This document shows positions 53,371 to 64,000 of a stretch of DNA of 64,000 nt, in pieces; position 1 is the first letter of the stretch; each line of letters begins with the position of its first letter. The DNA comes from Caulobacter sp. (GTDB lineage: Bacteria; Pseudomonadota; Alphaproteobacteria; Caulobacterales; Caulobacteraceae), in the NCBI GenBank assembly GCA_016125585.1, contig WGLL01000013.1, positions 62,001 through 126,000 of the forward strand, given 5' to 3'. Below the pieces are notes generated by a model, which saw only the letters and a program-made list of their open reading frames with translations, ran no database searches and had not been told where the DNA came from. A program made the position numbers and the translations under genes.

Positions 53371-53910
53371 ATGGCGCGCGGTACGGTCAAATGGTTTAAC
53401 TCGGCCAAGGGCTTTGGATTTATCCAGCCCGATGACGGGGGCAGCGATGTCTTCGTTCATATCTCGGCCGTTGAGGGCGCGGGTCTGCGCGCTCTGAATG
53501 ATGGAGACATCGTCTCCTACGAACTGGAACAGGACCGCCGCTCCGGCAAGCTGTCCGCTGGCCAGCTCCAGGTCCTGGGCAGCGGCCCGGCCCCCGAGCG
53601 CGCGCCGCGCGACGGCGGCTTCGACCGTCCCCAGCGCTCCTTCGACCGGGCTCCGCGCTCGTTCGACGGCCCGCGCGGCGGTTCGCGTGAGCCGGCCGGT
53701 CCGGGTTCGGGCGTGGTGAAGTGGTTCAACTCCACCAAGGGCTTCGGCTTCATCCAGCCCAACGACGGCGGCGGCGACGTGTTCGTGCACATCTCCGCGG
53801 TCGAGCAGGCGGGCCTGCGCGGTCTCGACGAGGGTCAGGCGGTTTCCTATGAACTGGAAGCCGACCGCCGCACCGGCAAGACCTCGGCGACCAACCTGCG
53901 CATCGACTAG
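53371..53910 (+). CDS. Double cold-shock-domain protein
   Basis: 179 residues with two cold-shock domains joined by an Arg/Gly/Pro-rich linker (about 70-112). Each domain has RNP1 and RNP2: [14 protein letters not shown] with [10 protein letters not shown] (first), and [14 protein letters not shown] with [10 protein letters not shown] (second). Double-domain CSPs are typical of Caulobacter and relatives and bind single-stranded RNA/DNA as chaperones. The 167-base upstream space may form a regulated leader; it includes TGTTGC...GCAACA arms near 53259-53283, but this was not tested. A strong terminator follows. Confidence 0.95.
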   Translation: MARGTVKWFNSAKGFGFIQPDDGGSDVFVHISAVEGAGLRALNDGDIVSYELEQDRRSGKLSAGQLQVLGSGPAPERAPRDGGFDRPQRSFDRAPRSFDGPRGGSREPAGPGSGVVKWFNSTKGFGFIQPNDGGGDVFVHISAVEQAGLRGLDEGQAVSYELEADRRTGKTSATNLRID

Positions 53911-53920
53911 CGTTTGTTGA

Positions 53921-53948
53921 GGGCCGGTCGCGGCGACGCGGCCGGCCC
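53921..53948 (+). terminator. Terminator of the cold-shock gene
   Basis: A 12-base stem with one G-T pair (GGGCCGGTCGCG / CGCGGCCGGCCC) closed by a GCGA tetraloop and followed by gtcttcctt, 10 bases after the stop. Confidence 0.75.
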
Positions 53949-53993
53949 GTCTTCCTTCCCAGGGCGGAGGCGACCATCCTGTCATCCCCCACC

Positions 53994-54524
53994 GTGCTCC
54001 GTCCGACCGCACCGGTCCTTGAGACGGAACGCCTTGTCCTTCGTGGACACACCCCTTCCGATTTCGGCGACGGCCTGGCCCTCTGGAGCGATCCCGAGGT
54101 CGTGCGCTTCATCGGCGGCAGCCCGGCCGCCGGCGAGGAGGTCTGGTCCCGCATCCTGCGCTACATCGGCCACTGGTCGGCGCTGGGCTATGGCTTCTGG
54201 GCCATCGTGGAGAAGGACAGCGGCCGCTTTGTCGGAGAGGCCGGCTTCGCCGACTTCCACCGCACCATCCTGCCCTCCCTGGAGGGCATGCCGGAAATGG
54301 GCTGGGCCCTGGCGCCCTGGGCCCACGGCAAGGGCTATGCGACCGAGGCCATCGCCGCCGCCATCGCCTGGGGCGACAAGGCGCTGGACGCCCCGACCTG
54401 CTGCATCATCTCACCGGAAAACGCCCCGTCGATCCGGGTCGCCGAAAAGGCAGGCTTCCGGGAGCTGGCCCACACCACCTATCACGACAGCCCGACGATC
54501 ATCTTCCGCCGCGAGAAGCCATAG
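53994..54524 (+). CDS. GNAT acetyltransferase, RimJ/RimL type
   Basis: 176 residues from a GTG start. TERLVLRGHTPSDFGDGLAL, GEAGFADFHRTI, GWALAPWAHGKGYATEAIAA and NAPSIRVAEKAGFRELAHT are typical of the RimJ/RimL branch, which acetylates protein N-termini or small amines. Substrate unknown. Monocistronic. Confidence 0.9.
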   Translation: MLRPTAPVLETERLVLRGHTPSDFGDGLALWSDPEVVRFIGGSPAAGEEVWSRILRYIGHWSALGYGFWAIVEKDSGRFVGEAGFADFHRTILPSLEGMPEMGWALAPWAHGKGYATEAIAAAIAWGDKALDAPTCCIISPENAPSIRVAEKAGFRELAHTTYHDSPTIIFRREKP

Positions 54525-54530
54525 AAATCC

Positions 54531-54576
54531 ATCTCCCGCTCGCCGGGAGAAGGGGACCCGAAGGGCCGGATGAGGA
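54531..54576 (+). repeat. Class-1 palindromic repeat
   Basis: A hairpin TCTCCCG-CTCG-CCGGGAGA followed by a GGATGAGG-ending segment, seven bases after the acetyltransferase stop. It lies between that gene and the convergent dehydrogenase. Confidence 0.75.
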
Positions 54577-54618
54577 CAGCGCCGACGCCGGCCGCGCAGA
54601 GCGCTTGTCCCGGCGCCC

Positions 54619-55830
54619 CTACAGTCCCAGCACCAGCTTGGCCATGATGTTGCGCTGGATCTCGTTGGAGCCGGCGTAGATCGAGGCCTTGCGGAAGTTC
54701 AGATAGGCGGGCGTGGCCGGCGCGGCATAGTCAGGACCCGGCCGCGGGACATTGGTCTGGGCCCAGGTGTCGGCGATGAAGGGCTGGGCGTAGTGCCCGA
54801 CCGCCTCAACGACCAGCTCGGTAATCGCCTGCTGCGCCTCGGACCCGGCGCATTTCAGCATCGATGAGGCCGGCCCGACCGCCTCGCCCGACCCCATGGC
54901 CGAGAAGATGCGAAGCTCGGTGGCGTTCAGCGCCTCGACCTTGATCTCCAGCTCAGACAACTTGCGGCGGAAATCGTGGTCCTGGATCAGCGAGTGGCCG
55001 TCGTCGCCCAGCTCCGCCGAGGCGATCTTGCGGACCTTCTTCAGCGAGTTCATCAGGCCCGGCGCATAGGCGTTGCCCCGCTCGAACTCGAGCAGATACT
55101 TGGCGTAGGTCCAGCCCTTGCCCTCTTCGCCGATGCGGTTGGCGACCGGCACGCGGACATTGTCGAAGAAGACCTGATTGATCTCCTGCTCGTTCTCCAC
55201 CGGGCCATCCAGGGTCGGAAGCGGCTTGATCGAGATGCCAGGCGTATCCATGCGCAGCAGCAGGAAGGAGATGCCGTTCTGCGGCTTGGCCTCCTGGCTG
55301 GTGCGCACCAGACAGAACATCCAGTCGGCCCATTGCGCATGGGTCGTCCAGATCTTGGAGCCGTTGAGGACATAGTCGTCCCCGTCCCGCTCGGCCTTCA
55401 TCTGCAGGCTGGCGAGATCAGAGCCGCTGCCCGGCTCCGAATAGCCCTGGCACCACCAGATGTCCGACTGCAGGATCGGCGGCAGATGCTGCGCCTTCTG
55501 CTCGTCGCTGCCGAAGGCCATGATCACCGGGGCGACCATCTTCAGACCCATCGGCGAGGAGGTCGGCACGCCGGCCAGGCTCATCTCCATGTTGAAGATG
55601 TAGCGCTGCGAGGCGGAGAATCCGGGGCCGCCGAGCTCGACGGGCCAGTCCGGCGCCGCCCAGCCGCGGGAGGCCAGCTTCTTCTGCCATTTCACCTGGC
55701 CGGCCTTGTCGAGATAGCCGTTCTTTGACTGCCCGTGCTGGCGGCGCAGATCGTCGTCGTAGTTGGCGGCGATCCAGTCGCGGACTTCCTTCTGGAAGGC
55801 CAGGTCTTCGGCGGAGAAGCTGAGATCCAT
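54619..55830 (-). CDS. Acyl-CoA dehydrogenase, large-subunit type without adjacent partner
   Basis: 403 residues, same size as the gene at 41038 and closely similar in motifs: FSAEDLAFQKEVRDWIAANY, WWCQGYSEPGSGSDLASLQM, YVLNGSKIWTTHAQWADWM and KASIYAGSNEIQRNIMAKLV. In two-subunit enzymes this type needs a small partner, but the neighbour here is a small ABM protein instead. It may pair with a subunit encoded elsewhere. The ABM gene is upstream with 5 bases between. Confidence 0.92.
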   Translation of the reverse strand: MDLSFSAEDLAFQKEVRDWIAANYDDDLRRQHGQSKNGYLDKAGQVKWQKKLASRGWAAPDWPVELGGPGFSASQRYIFNMEMSLAGVPTSSPMGLKMVAPVIMAFGSDEQKAQHLPPILQSDIWWCQGYSEPGSGSDLASLQMKAERDGDDYVLNGSKIWTTHAQWADWMFCLVRTSQEAKPQNGISFLLLRMDTPGISIKPLPTLDGPVENEQEINQVFFDNVRVPVANRIGEEGKGWTYAKYLLEFERGNAYAPGLMNSLKKVRKIASAELGDDGHSLIQDHDFRRKLSELEIKVEALNATELRIFSAMGSGEAVGPASSMLKCAGSEAQQAITELVVEAVGHYAQPFIADTWAQTNVPRPGPDYAAPATPAYLNFRKASIYAGSNEIQRNIMAKLVLGL

Positions 55831-55835
55831 GACGG

Positions 55836-56126
55836 CTACTCGACCGCGTCGAGGTATTCGATTTCCGGGCGGCCGGCCATGCAGGGGCCCATCGCCGCGC
55901 CGGCGGCCTTGAAGTAATCGGTGCCGCCGTGGTGCTTCAGGGCGTCGGCGTCCACATACATCTCAAGGACCTTGTAGACGCCCGGCTCGGTGCGGCTCTT
56001 GGTCAGCTGGTACATCAGCGCGCCGGGCTCGTTGGCTTTCACCTTGGCGGCCAGATCGGTGAAGATCTTCTCGAATTCGGAAGCCTTGGCCTCCTGGACA
56101 AACAGCTTCGCGACAACACCGATCAT
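55836..56126 (-). CDS. Antibiotic biosynthesis monooxygenase (ABM) domain protein
   Basis: 96 residues from the ATG at 56126 (GGAGA upstream). IGVVAKLFVQEAKASEFEKI, EPGALMYQLTKS and YVDADALKHHGGTDYFKAAG are typical of ABM/YgiN-like ferredoxin-fold quinol monooxygenases. First gene of a two-gene operon with the acyl-CoA dehydrogenase. A role in an acyl or aromatic degradation step is inferred only from the context. Confidence 0.88.
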   Translation of the reverse strand: MIGVVAKLFVQEAKASEFEKIFTDLAAKVKANEPGALMYQLTKSRTEPGVYKVLEMYVDADALKHHGGTDYFKAAGAAMGPCMAGRPEIEYLDAVE

Positions 56127-56137
56127 CGTTTCTCTCC

Positions 56138-56151
56138 CAAACAATCGTTTG
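56138..56151 (-). promoter_or_regulatory. PsrA-like operator CAAAC-N4-GTTTG
   Basis: A perfect inverted repeat, CAAACAATCGTTTG, 12 bases upstream of the ABM start. On the minus strand it contains AACGATTGTTT, the same core as upstream of the two-subunit dehydrogenase and of the TetR gene at 9058. CAAAC-N2-4-GTTTG is the recognition pattern reported for Pseudomonas PsrA. Confidence 0.65.
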
Positions 56152-56227
56152 AGCGAAGATGGCGCGGTCAGCCCGCCGGGGCAAGCATGACGTGGCGTCG
56201 GTCTGTTCGTCTGACCGATGTTCCCAT

Positions 56228-56364
56228 CCCCGTCATCCCGGACGGCCGCAGGCCGAGCCGGGACTCAGAAGTGACCGAGCGCATCATTCGCGGCTTCGCA
56301 GCCTGCGGGCTGCAACCTCTGGGTCCCGGCGCTCCGCGCGACGCGCTACAGCCGGGATGACGAA
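56228..56364. repeat. Inverted pair of class-3 palindromic repeats
   Basis: A left copy at 56228-56269 (ccccgtcatcccggacggcc...) and an inverted right copy at 56316-56364 (...agccgggatgacgaag) with about 45 bases between. Directly upstream of the ABM-dehydrogenase operon on one side and downstream of the membrane protein at 56466 on the other. Confidence 0.8.
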
Positions 56365-56465
56365 GATTTTTTGGGGAAGCGGACCGATCCTTGTGCGCGT
56401 TCGGCCAGGGCCGGTCAGCCAGCCGGGCGCACCCGGTCCGCGCGGCAAGGGGTGGAGCCTTGAGC

Positions 56466-56768
56466 CTACCGGCGCTCGTTCCAGCCATAGGCCACCCAGT
56501 GGTGACCGCCAACCTTGCGGGCGTCGATGATACCGTTGTCGGCGTCGGCGCGGCGGGCGCGGCTGGTGCGGCGCGCGCGGGCGGCGAGCGCCACCAGCGA
56601 CAGGGTGGCGCTGGTCATCACCGCCAGAACCACCACGGCGGTGGCGGCGAACACCATCAGAACGGCGCCGATGATCACGGCCGCGACGGCGGCGATCAGG
56701 CCGCCAATCCAGGCCAGAGCATTCCAGCTGCTCCGTCCGGCGCCCCCGCGCATCGTCGACTGGTCCAT
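56466..56768 (-). CDS. Small membrane protein, uncharacterised
   Basis: 100 residues from the ATG at 56768, which has a strong GGAGGAAGG site. Two adjacent hydrophobic helices (about 16-40 and 42-62) are followed by a basic stretch (RARRTSRARRADADNG) and a short C-terminal domain (KVGGHHWVAYGWNERR). No family recognised. Confidence 0.7.
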   Translation of the reverse strand: MDQSTMRGGAGRSSWNALAWIGGLIAAVAAVIIGAVLMVFAATAVVVLAVMTSATLSLVALAARARRTSRARRADADNGIIDARKVGGHHWVAYGWNERR

Positions 56769-56878
56769 AAACCTTCCTCCGGACACGGGATCGCGTCCTT
56801 GGTCTCACTATCTTGGCCCATGGACATGAACGTCAACCGAATGCGGCAGTCCATGAACGATTATTTACCTTTGCCGCA

Positions 56879-57574
56879 TCAGGCGGCGCCGGCCACGGCA
56901 AGCTCCCGACGTTCCGCCATGGCGCTGTCGAAGGCGGCGTTGATCTTGGCCGCCTTGGCCTCGGCCACGGCGATAAACTCTTCCGGCAGGCCCCGGGCGC
57001 GGGCGCGGTCGGGGTGCGCCGCCGACAGCTGCCGCTTCCATTCGGTGCGCAATTCCTCGTCGCTGGCGTCGGGCAGGACGCCGAGGATGACATAGGGATC
57101 GTCTGCGCCCGCCCCCAGATGGGTGGCCTTCAGCCGCCGCAGCGTCAGACGCGACAGGCCGAACAGGTCCGAAACCCGCTCCAGATAGTCCAGCTCGTCC
57201 TGGGTCACCGCGCCATCGGACCCGGCGATGTGGAACAGCCCGTCGAGCACATCCTCAAGCAGCTGCGGGCAGCCGCGATAGCGCTTGGACAGTCGCCGGG
57301 CATAGCTTTCGAAGCCCAGCGACGTCTGGCGGGCCAGATCATACAGCCGGCGCACATTGCGCTCGCTGCCCTCGTCCGGCTGGAAGACCGTGGCGAAGGC
57401 GGCGTATTCGGAGTGGTCGGCGCGGCCGTCGGCCTTGGCCAGCTTCGCCCCAAGCGCCGTCACCGCCGTCGAGAACGCAGGGTCCTCGCCAGGGAGTCCC
57501 GCCGGGCAGTCGGGACAATCGGCTTCGTCGACGCGGTTCGCCGCCAGCCTTGCAATGTTTCGCCAGAAGGTCAT
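56879..57574 (-). CDS. TerB/DnaJ domain co-chaperone, DjlA-like
   Basis: 231 residues. The N-terminal segment has a CPDC pair, then a TerB helical domain (about 30-145: AVTALGAKLAKADGRADHSE, LLEDVLDGLFHIAGSDGAVT) and a C-terminal J domain (about 158-222) with the HPD motif AAHPDRARARG (187-189). This matches DjlA-like co-chaperones, which stimulate DnaK ATPase, but no membrane anchor is present. Divergent from the 5-oxoprolinase gene. Confidence 0.88.
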   Translation of the reverse strand: MTFWRNIARLAANRVDEADCPDCPAGLPGEDPAFSTAVTALGAKLAKADGRADHSEYAAFATVFQPDEGSERNVRRLYDLARQTSLGFESYARRLSKRYRGCPQLLEDVLDGLFHIAGSDGAVTQDELDYLERVSDLFGLSRLTLRRLKATHLGAGADDPYVILGVLPDASDEELRTEWKRQLSAAHPDRARARGLPEEFIAVAEAKAAKINAAFDSAMAERRELAVAGAA

Positions 57575-57938
57575 GGGAGAGACAGGGTGAGGATACGATG
57601 ATGGCGACCAGATGACAACGTGATGCAGGATCGACGGGCAAACGACGCCGCTGCGCCTGGAACCACCCCGCCCAGGCGGCGTGATATAGTCAGCGCGCCG
57701 CTTCGACAGCGCCGCGGCGCGCTATCGGCCATTCCCCCTCGACGGGGCCCATGCGGGACCCATACGATCACCCTCCCGGGCCCATGGCGGCTCCATCCGA
57801 TCACCCTTCCCTGCCCAGCGAATCTCAAGAGTCCGCCCTTCCCAGCATGTTGAAAATCAACAAGACTTCCGCCGATCAGACGCATAAGACCGCGCTCGGA
57901 GCGCAGGTCGCGCCGCCGCATCCGGCCGGAGCGGTTCG
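57575..57938. other. Divergent intergenic region upstream of the 5-oxoprolinase
   Basis: 364 bases. Contents: a composite ggcggcgtgaTATAGTcagc then gcgccgcttcgaca at 57678-57707; a direct repeat of 33 bases (57745-57777 and 57778-57810; both begin GGGCCCATG and carry GATCACCCT); and a 31-codon open frame, 57847-57942, starting [14 protein letters not shown], whose stop overlaps the 5-oxoprolinase GTG (GTGA). The short frame could be a leader peptide that couples translation, but no good ribosome site precedes it. Confidence 0.45.
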
Positions 57939-61589
<3,651 letters not shown>

Positions 61590-61680
61590 CGAGGACGTCG
61601 CTTCCAATTGCCCCGCCTTGCGTTCAGGCGGCGAAACCGGTTCGCCCCTTCGCCTGACACGCACGACCCAGGACCGCTGA

Positions 61681-62631
61681 ATGTCTCCGATCCTCGCCCT
61701 GTTGTTCTCCCTGATGCTGATCCAGGATGCGCCCGCCGCCGAGGCCGCGCCGCCTGTCGAGACGGCCGCCGTCGCGGCGCCCGCTTCAACGCCGTCGATG
61801 GAGAACGAATATCCCGTGCCGGCCGGCGCCCCCAGCGACGACTATGGTCTGGTGGCCTGGTGCTACGGCGCCCTCTCCGGCCACATGGCCCTCTATGACA
61901 AGGTCATCGGCGATGTCGAGGTGATCGAGGTCGAGATCGCCAAGATCCCCGGCGCTCCGCCGGCCGACATGGCCAGCTACAAGACCCAGCGCGAAGCCGG
62001 CAAGGAGACGTTGAAGATCTTCGGCCGCGCCATGGAAGCGGCCGAGAAGGCGTCCCCCACCGCGATCTCGCCCTATGGCGCCGAGGCCCTGAAAAAGGGC
62101 AACGCCATCTGGATGACGGTGCGCAACGGCGACAGGAAGTACCTGGCCCGGGAGTGGATGTCCTGGGGCCTGCCCGGCCGCTGCCTGCCGACGGCGGAAC
62201 GCCTGCAGGCCAGATCGGCCCTGTTTGGCCAGGCCCTGAACTACAACGCCAAGCCGGCCGCCGCCCCCGCCACCGACGCATTGACCACCGGTGACGCCAG
62301 GACCGTCGAGGACGCGACCGACGAGGCCGTCGACGAAACCGCTCCCGAAGCCGCCGCCACAGCGCCTCAGGGCGAGGAAGCCTCTCCGGACGAGCCGGTG
62401 ACCGAACCGGAGGACGCCGCCGCCGAAGCAACCGACGAGGCCGAGACCGGCGCCGACGCGGCGCCGGCGACATCCGGCATCGACGACCTGCTGCCGGGCG
62501 AGGCGGCGACCGATGAGCAAGCCGGGGACGTCGCCCCCGAATCGACCGCCAAGGAACCGGCCGCCGACGCTCCGCCTGCGGAGGCCCCTGCCGAAACGGC
62601 CGCCGCGCCGAGCCTGCGCGGCCCGCTCTAG
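61681..62631 (+). CDS. Exported protein with acidic Ala-rich tail, uncharacterised
   Basis: 316 residues. An N-terminal hydrophobic stretch (MSPILALLFSLMLIQDAPAA) is likely a signal peptide. A globular part at about 45-195 (DDYGLVAWCYGALSGHMALY, GNAIWMTVRNGDRKYLAREW, PGRCLPTAERLQARS) has three Cys. The last 120 residues are Ala/Glu/Asp/Thr/Pro-rich and disordered. Not recognised. AGGA lies before the ATG; it follows the 5-oxoprolinase by 91 bases. Confidence 0.7.
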   Translation: MSPILALLFSLMLIQDAPAAEAAPPVETAAVAAPASTPSMENEYPVPAGAPSDDYGLVAWCYGALSGHMALYDKVIGDVEVIEVEIAKIPGAPPADMASYKTQREAGKETLKIFGRAMEAAEKASPTAISPYGAEALKKGNAIWMTVRNGDRKYLAREWMSWGLPGRCLPTAERLQARSALFGQALNYNAKPAAAPATDALTTGDARTVEDATDEAVDETAPEAAATAPQGEEASPDEPVTEPEDAAAEATDEAETGADAAPATSGIDDLLPGEAATDEQAGDVAPESTAKEPAADAPPAEAPAETAAAPSLRGPL

Positions 62632-62637
62632 CAACCC

Positions 62638-64000
62638 TCAGGCGGCGGCGTCGCGCGCCGCGGCCACCGGATCATAGGCGAGGATCGGCGCCAGCCAGCG
62701 CTCCGCCGTGGCCAGATCCCATCCCTTGCGGGCGGCGTAGTCGGCCACCTGATCGCGATCGATCTTGCCGACGCCAAAGTAGTGGCTCTCCGGATGGCTG
62801 AAATACAGGCCTGAGACGCTGGACGGCGGGCTCATGGCGAAGCTCTCGGTCAGAGCCATGCCGGTCTGGTTTTCCGCATCCAGCAACCGGAACAGGGTCG
62901 CCTTCTCGGTGTGGTCGGGCTGGGCGGGATAGCCCGGCGCGGGACGGATGCCCTGATAGGTCTCGGCGATCAGGGCGTCGATGTCGAACGGCTCGTCCGG
63001 CGCATAGCCCCACAGCTCGGTGCGAACCTTGCGGTGCAGGGACTCAGCGAACGCCTCCGCCAGACGGTCGGCCAGGGCCGAGGCGAGAATGGCGTTGTAG
63101 TCGTCGCCCGCCTCCTTGAAGCGCCTGGAGATTTCCGTTTCGCCGTGACCGGCGGTGACGGCGAAGGCCCCGATCCAGTCGGGCGCCGCGCCGGCCGGCG
63201 CGACGAAGTCGGCGAGGGCCAGATTGGCCTTGCCTGAGGTCTTGTCCATCTGCTGGCGCAGGGTGTGGAAACGGGCGAGTTCAGTCGTCCGGGTCTCGTC
63301 CGCATAGACCGCGATGTCGTCGCCGATGGACTGGGCCGGCCAGAAGCCGACGACGCCGCGGGCCTCGAACCACTTTTCGGCGATGATCTTTTCCAGCATC
63401 GCCTGGGCGTCGCGATAGAGATCCCTGGCCGCTTCGCCGACGATGTCATCCTCAAGGATGGCCGGGAAGCGGCCGACCAGTTCCCAGCTGGAGAAGAAGG
63501 GCGTCCAGTCGATGTGACGGGCGAGATCGGCCAGATCGCCCTCGACCTGCCGGATCCCGGTAAAGCCGGGCTTGTGCGGCGGCCTGGCCTGCCAGTCGAT
63601 GGCGTAGGCGTTGGCGCGCGCCTTGATGATCGGTGTACGGTTCTTCAGCTCCTGGCCCCGGGCGAACTGCTCGCGAACCCGGACGTACTCATCCCGCGTC
63701 ACCGCCTCCAGGCGCGGCCGATCTTCCGACAGCAGCCCGGAGACGACGCCCACGGCGCGGCTGGCGTCGAGGACATAGGTGGTCGAGCTGCGGCGATAGG
63801 CCGGTTCGATCTTGACGGCGGTGTGGGTCTTGCTGGTCGTCGCCCCGCCGATCAGCAACGGAATATCAAAGCCGCGCCGTTCCATCTCGGCGGCGACGAA
63901 GACCATCTCGTCGAGGGACGGCGTGATCAGGCCGGACAGGCCGATGATGTCGACGTTGTGGGCCTTGGCCTCATCCAGAATGCGGTCGGCCGGGACCATG
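62638..64000 (-). CDS. metH: Cobalamin-dependent methionine synthase, C-terminal part (5' end outside window)
   Basis: The visible 454 residues run from inside the B12-binding domain (ILDEAKAHNVDIIGLSGLIT, IPLLIGGATTSKTHTAVKI) into the reactivation domain, which binds SAM (RPAPGYPAQPDHTEKATLF) and carries SHPESHYFGVGKIDRDQVAD near the end. This is the C-terminal half of MetH, which methylates homocysteine through methylcobalamin and is reductively reactivated with SAM. The start lies beyond the right edge; in Caulobacterales metH is often split into two genes, but this cannot be judged here. Confidence 0.95.
   Translation of the reverse strand, partial: MVPADRILDEAKAHNVDIIGLSGLITPSLDEMVFVAAEMERRGFDIPLLIGGATTSKTHTAVKIEPAYRRSSTTYVLDASRAVGVVSGLLSEDRPRLEAVTRDEYVRVREQFARGQELKNRTPIIKARANAYAIDWQARPPHKPGFTGIRQVEGDLADLARHIDWTPFFSSWELVGRFPAILEDDIVGEAARDLYRDAQAMLEKIIAEKWFEARGVVGFWPAQSIGDDIAVYADETRTTELARFHTLRQQMDKTSGKANLALADFVAPAGAAPDWIGAFAVTAGHGETEISRRFKEAGDDYNAILASALADRLAEAFAESLHRKVRTELWGYAPDEPFDIDALIAETYQGIRPAPGYPAQPDHTEKATLFRLLDAENQTGMALTESFAMSPPSSVSGLYFSHPESHYFGVGKIDRDQVADYAARKGWDLATAERWLAPILAYDPVAAARDAAA

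Overview
The window reads as a stretch of chromosome from a high-GC alphaproteobacterium, most likely of the order Caulobacterales (Caulobacter/Phenylobacterium type). The reasons are the protein content (DUF6768 with an ECF sigma factor, a double cold-shock-domain protein, Coq4, an HWE-family kinase), several promoter-like sites that fit the Caulobacter housekeeping consensus TTGACGS-N10-14-GCTANAWC, and three families of dispersed palindromic intergenic repeats. No rRNA, tRNA, CRISPR array, transposase or phage gene was found. The window cuts a gene at each end: a lactone oxidase at the left and methionine synthase at the right.

Layout. 1-9.7 kb: an exported lactone oxidase with a lipoprotein cytochrome c, folD, a VWA protein, a membrane protein, and non-homologous end-joining genes (ligD and, convergently, ku), then a TetR regulator resembling PsrA. 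9.8-13.6 kb: coq4, a ribbon-helix-helix protein, a small membrane protein and a UvrD/PcrA helicase. 13.6-15.5 kb: an AT-rich island carrying an overlapping gene pair, an OLD-like AAA ATPase and a TOPRIM/DUF4276-like protein; this is the best candidate for a foreign, probably anti-phage, module. 16-23.5 kb: unrecognised exported and cytosolic proteins, including a cyanovirin-like protein with four exact 80-residue repeats and a 979-residue protein of unknown type. 23.5-28.2 kb: an ArsR-SRPBCC-ClpP operon with a visible operator, an ECF sigma/DUF6768 pair and a hybrid histidine kinase. 28-37 kb: metabolic and membrane proteins, prmA, a Tat-exported carbonic-anhydrase-like protein and an aminopeptidase P whose 3' end is duplicated around a small inserted gene. 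37.8-46.6 kb: an M49-like metallopeptidase, a two-subunit acyl-CoA dehydrogenase, small exported proteins, a PaaI thioesterase, a retropepsin-like protein, a truncated hemoglobin and dusA. 46.7-53.9 kb: an HWE kinase/response-regulator pair, DUF808 and patatin proteins, an ECF42-type sigma operon and a cold-shock protein. 54-64 kb: a third acyl-CoA dehydrogenase, a TerB/DnaJ protein, a fused 5-oxoprolinase with a repeat inserted in frame, and the C-terminal part of MetH.

Connections. One motif, AACGNTTGTTT, lies upstream of the PsrA-like TetR gene and upstream of both acyl-CoA dehydrogenase operons. In its best copy it is the perfect inverted repeat CAAAC-N4-GTTTG. This suggests one small fatty-acid regulon spread across the window. 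The dispersed repeats also enter coding sequence: the same repeat family supplies about 54 internal residues of the 5-oxoprolinase and the last residues of the ribbon-helix-helix protein, in the same reading frame.
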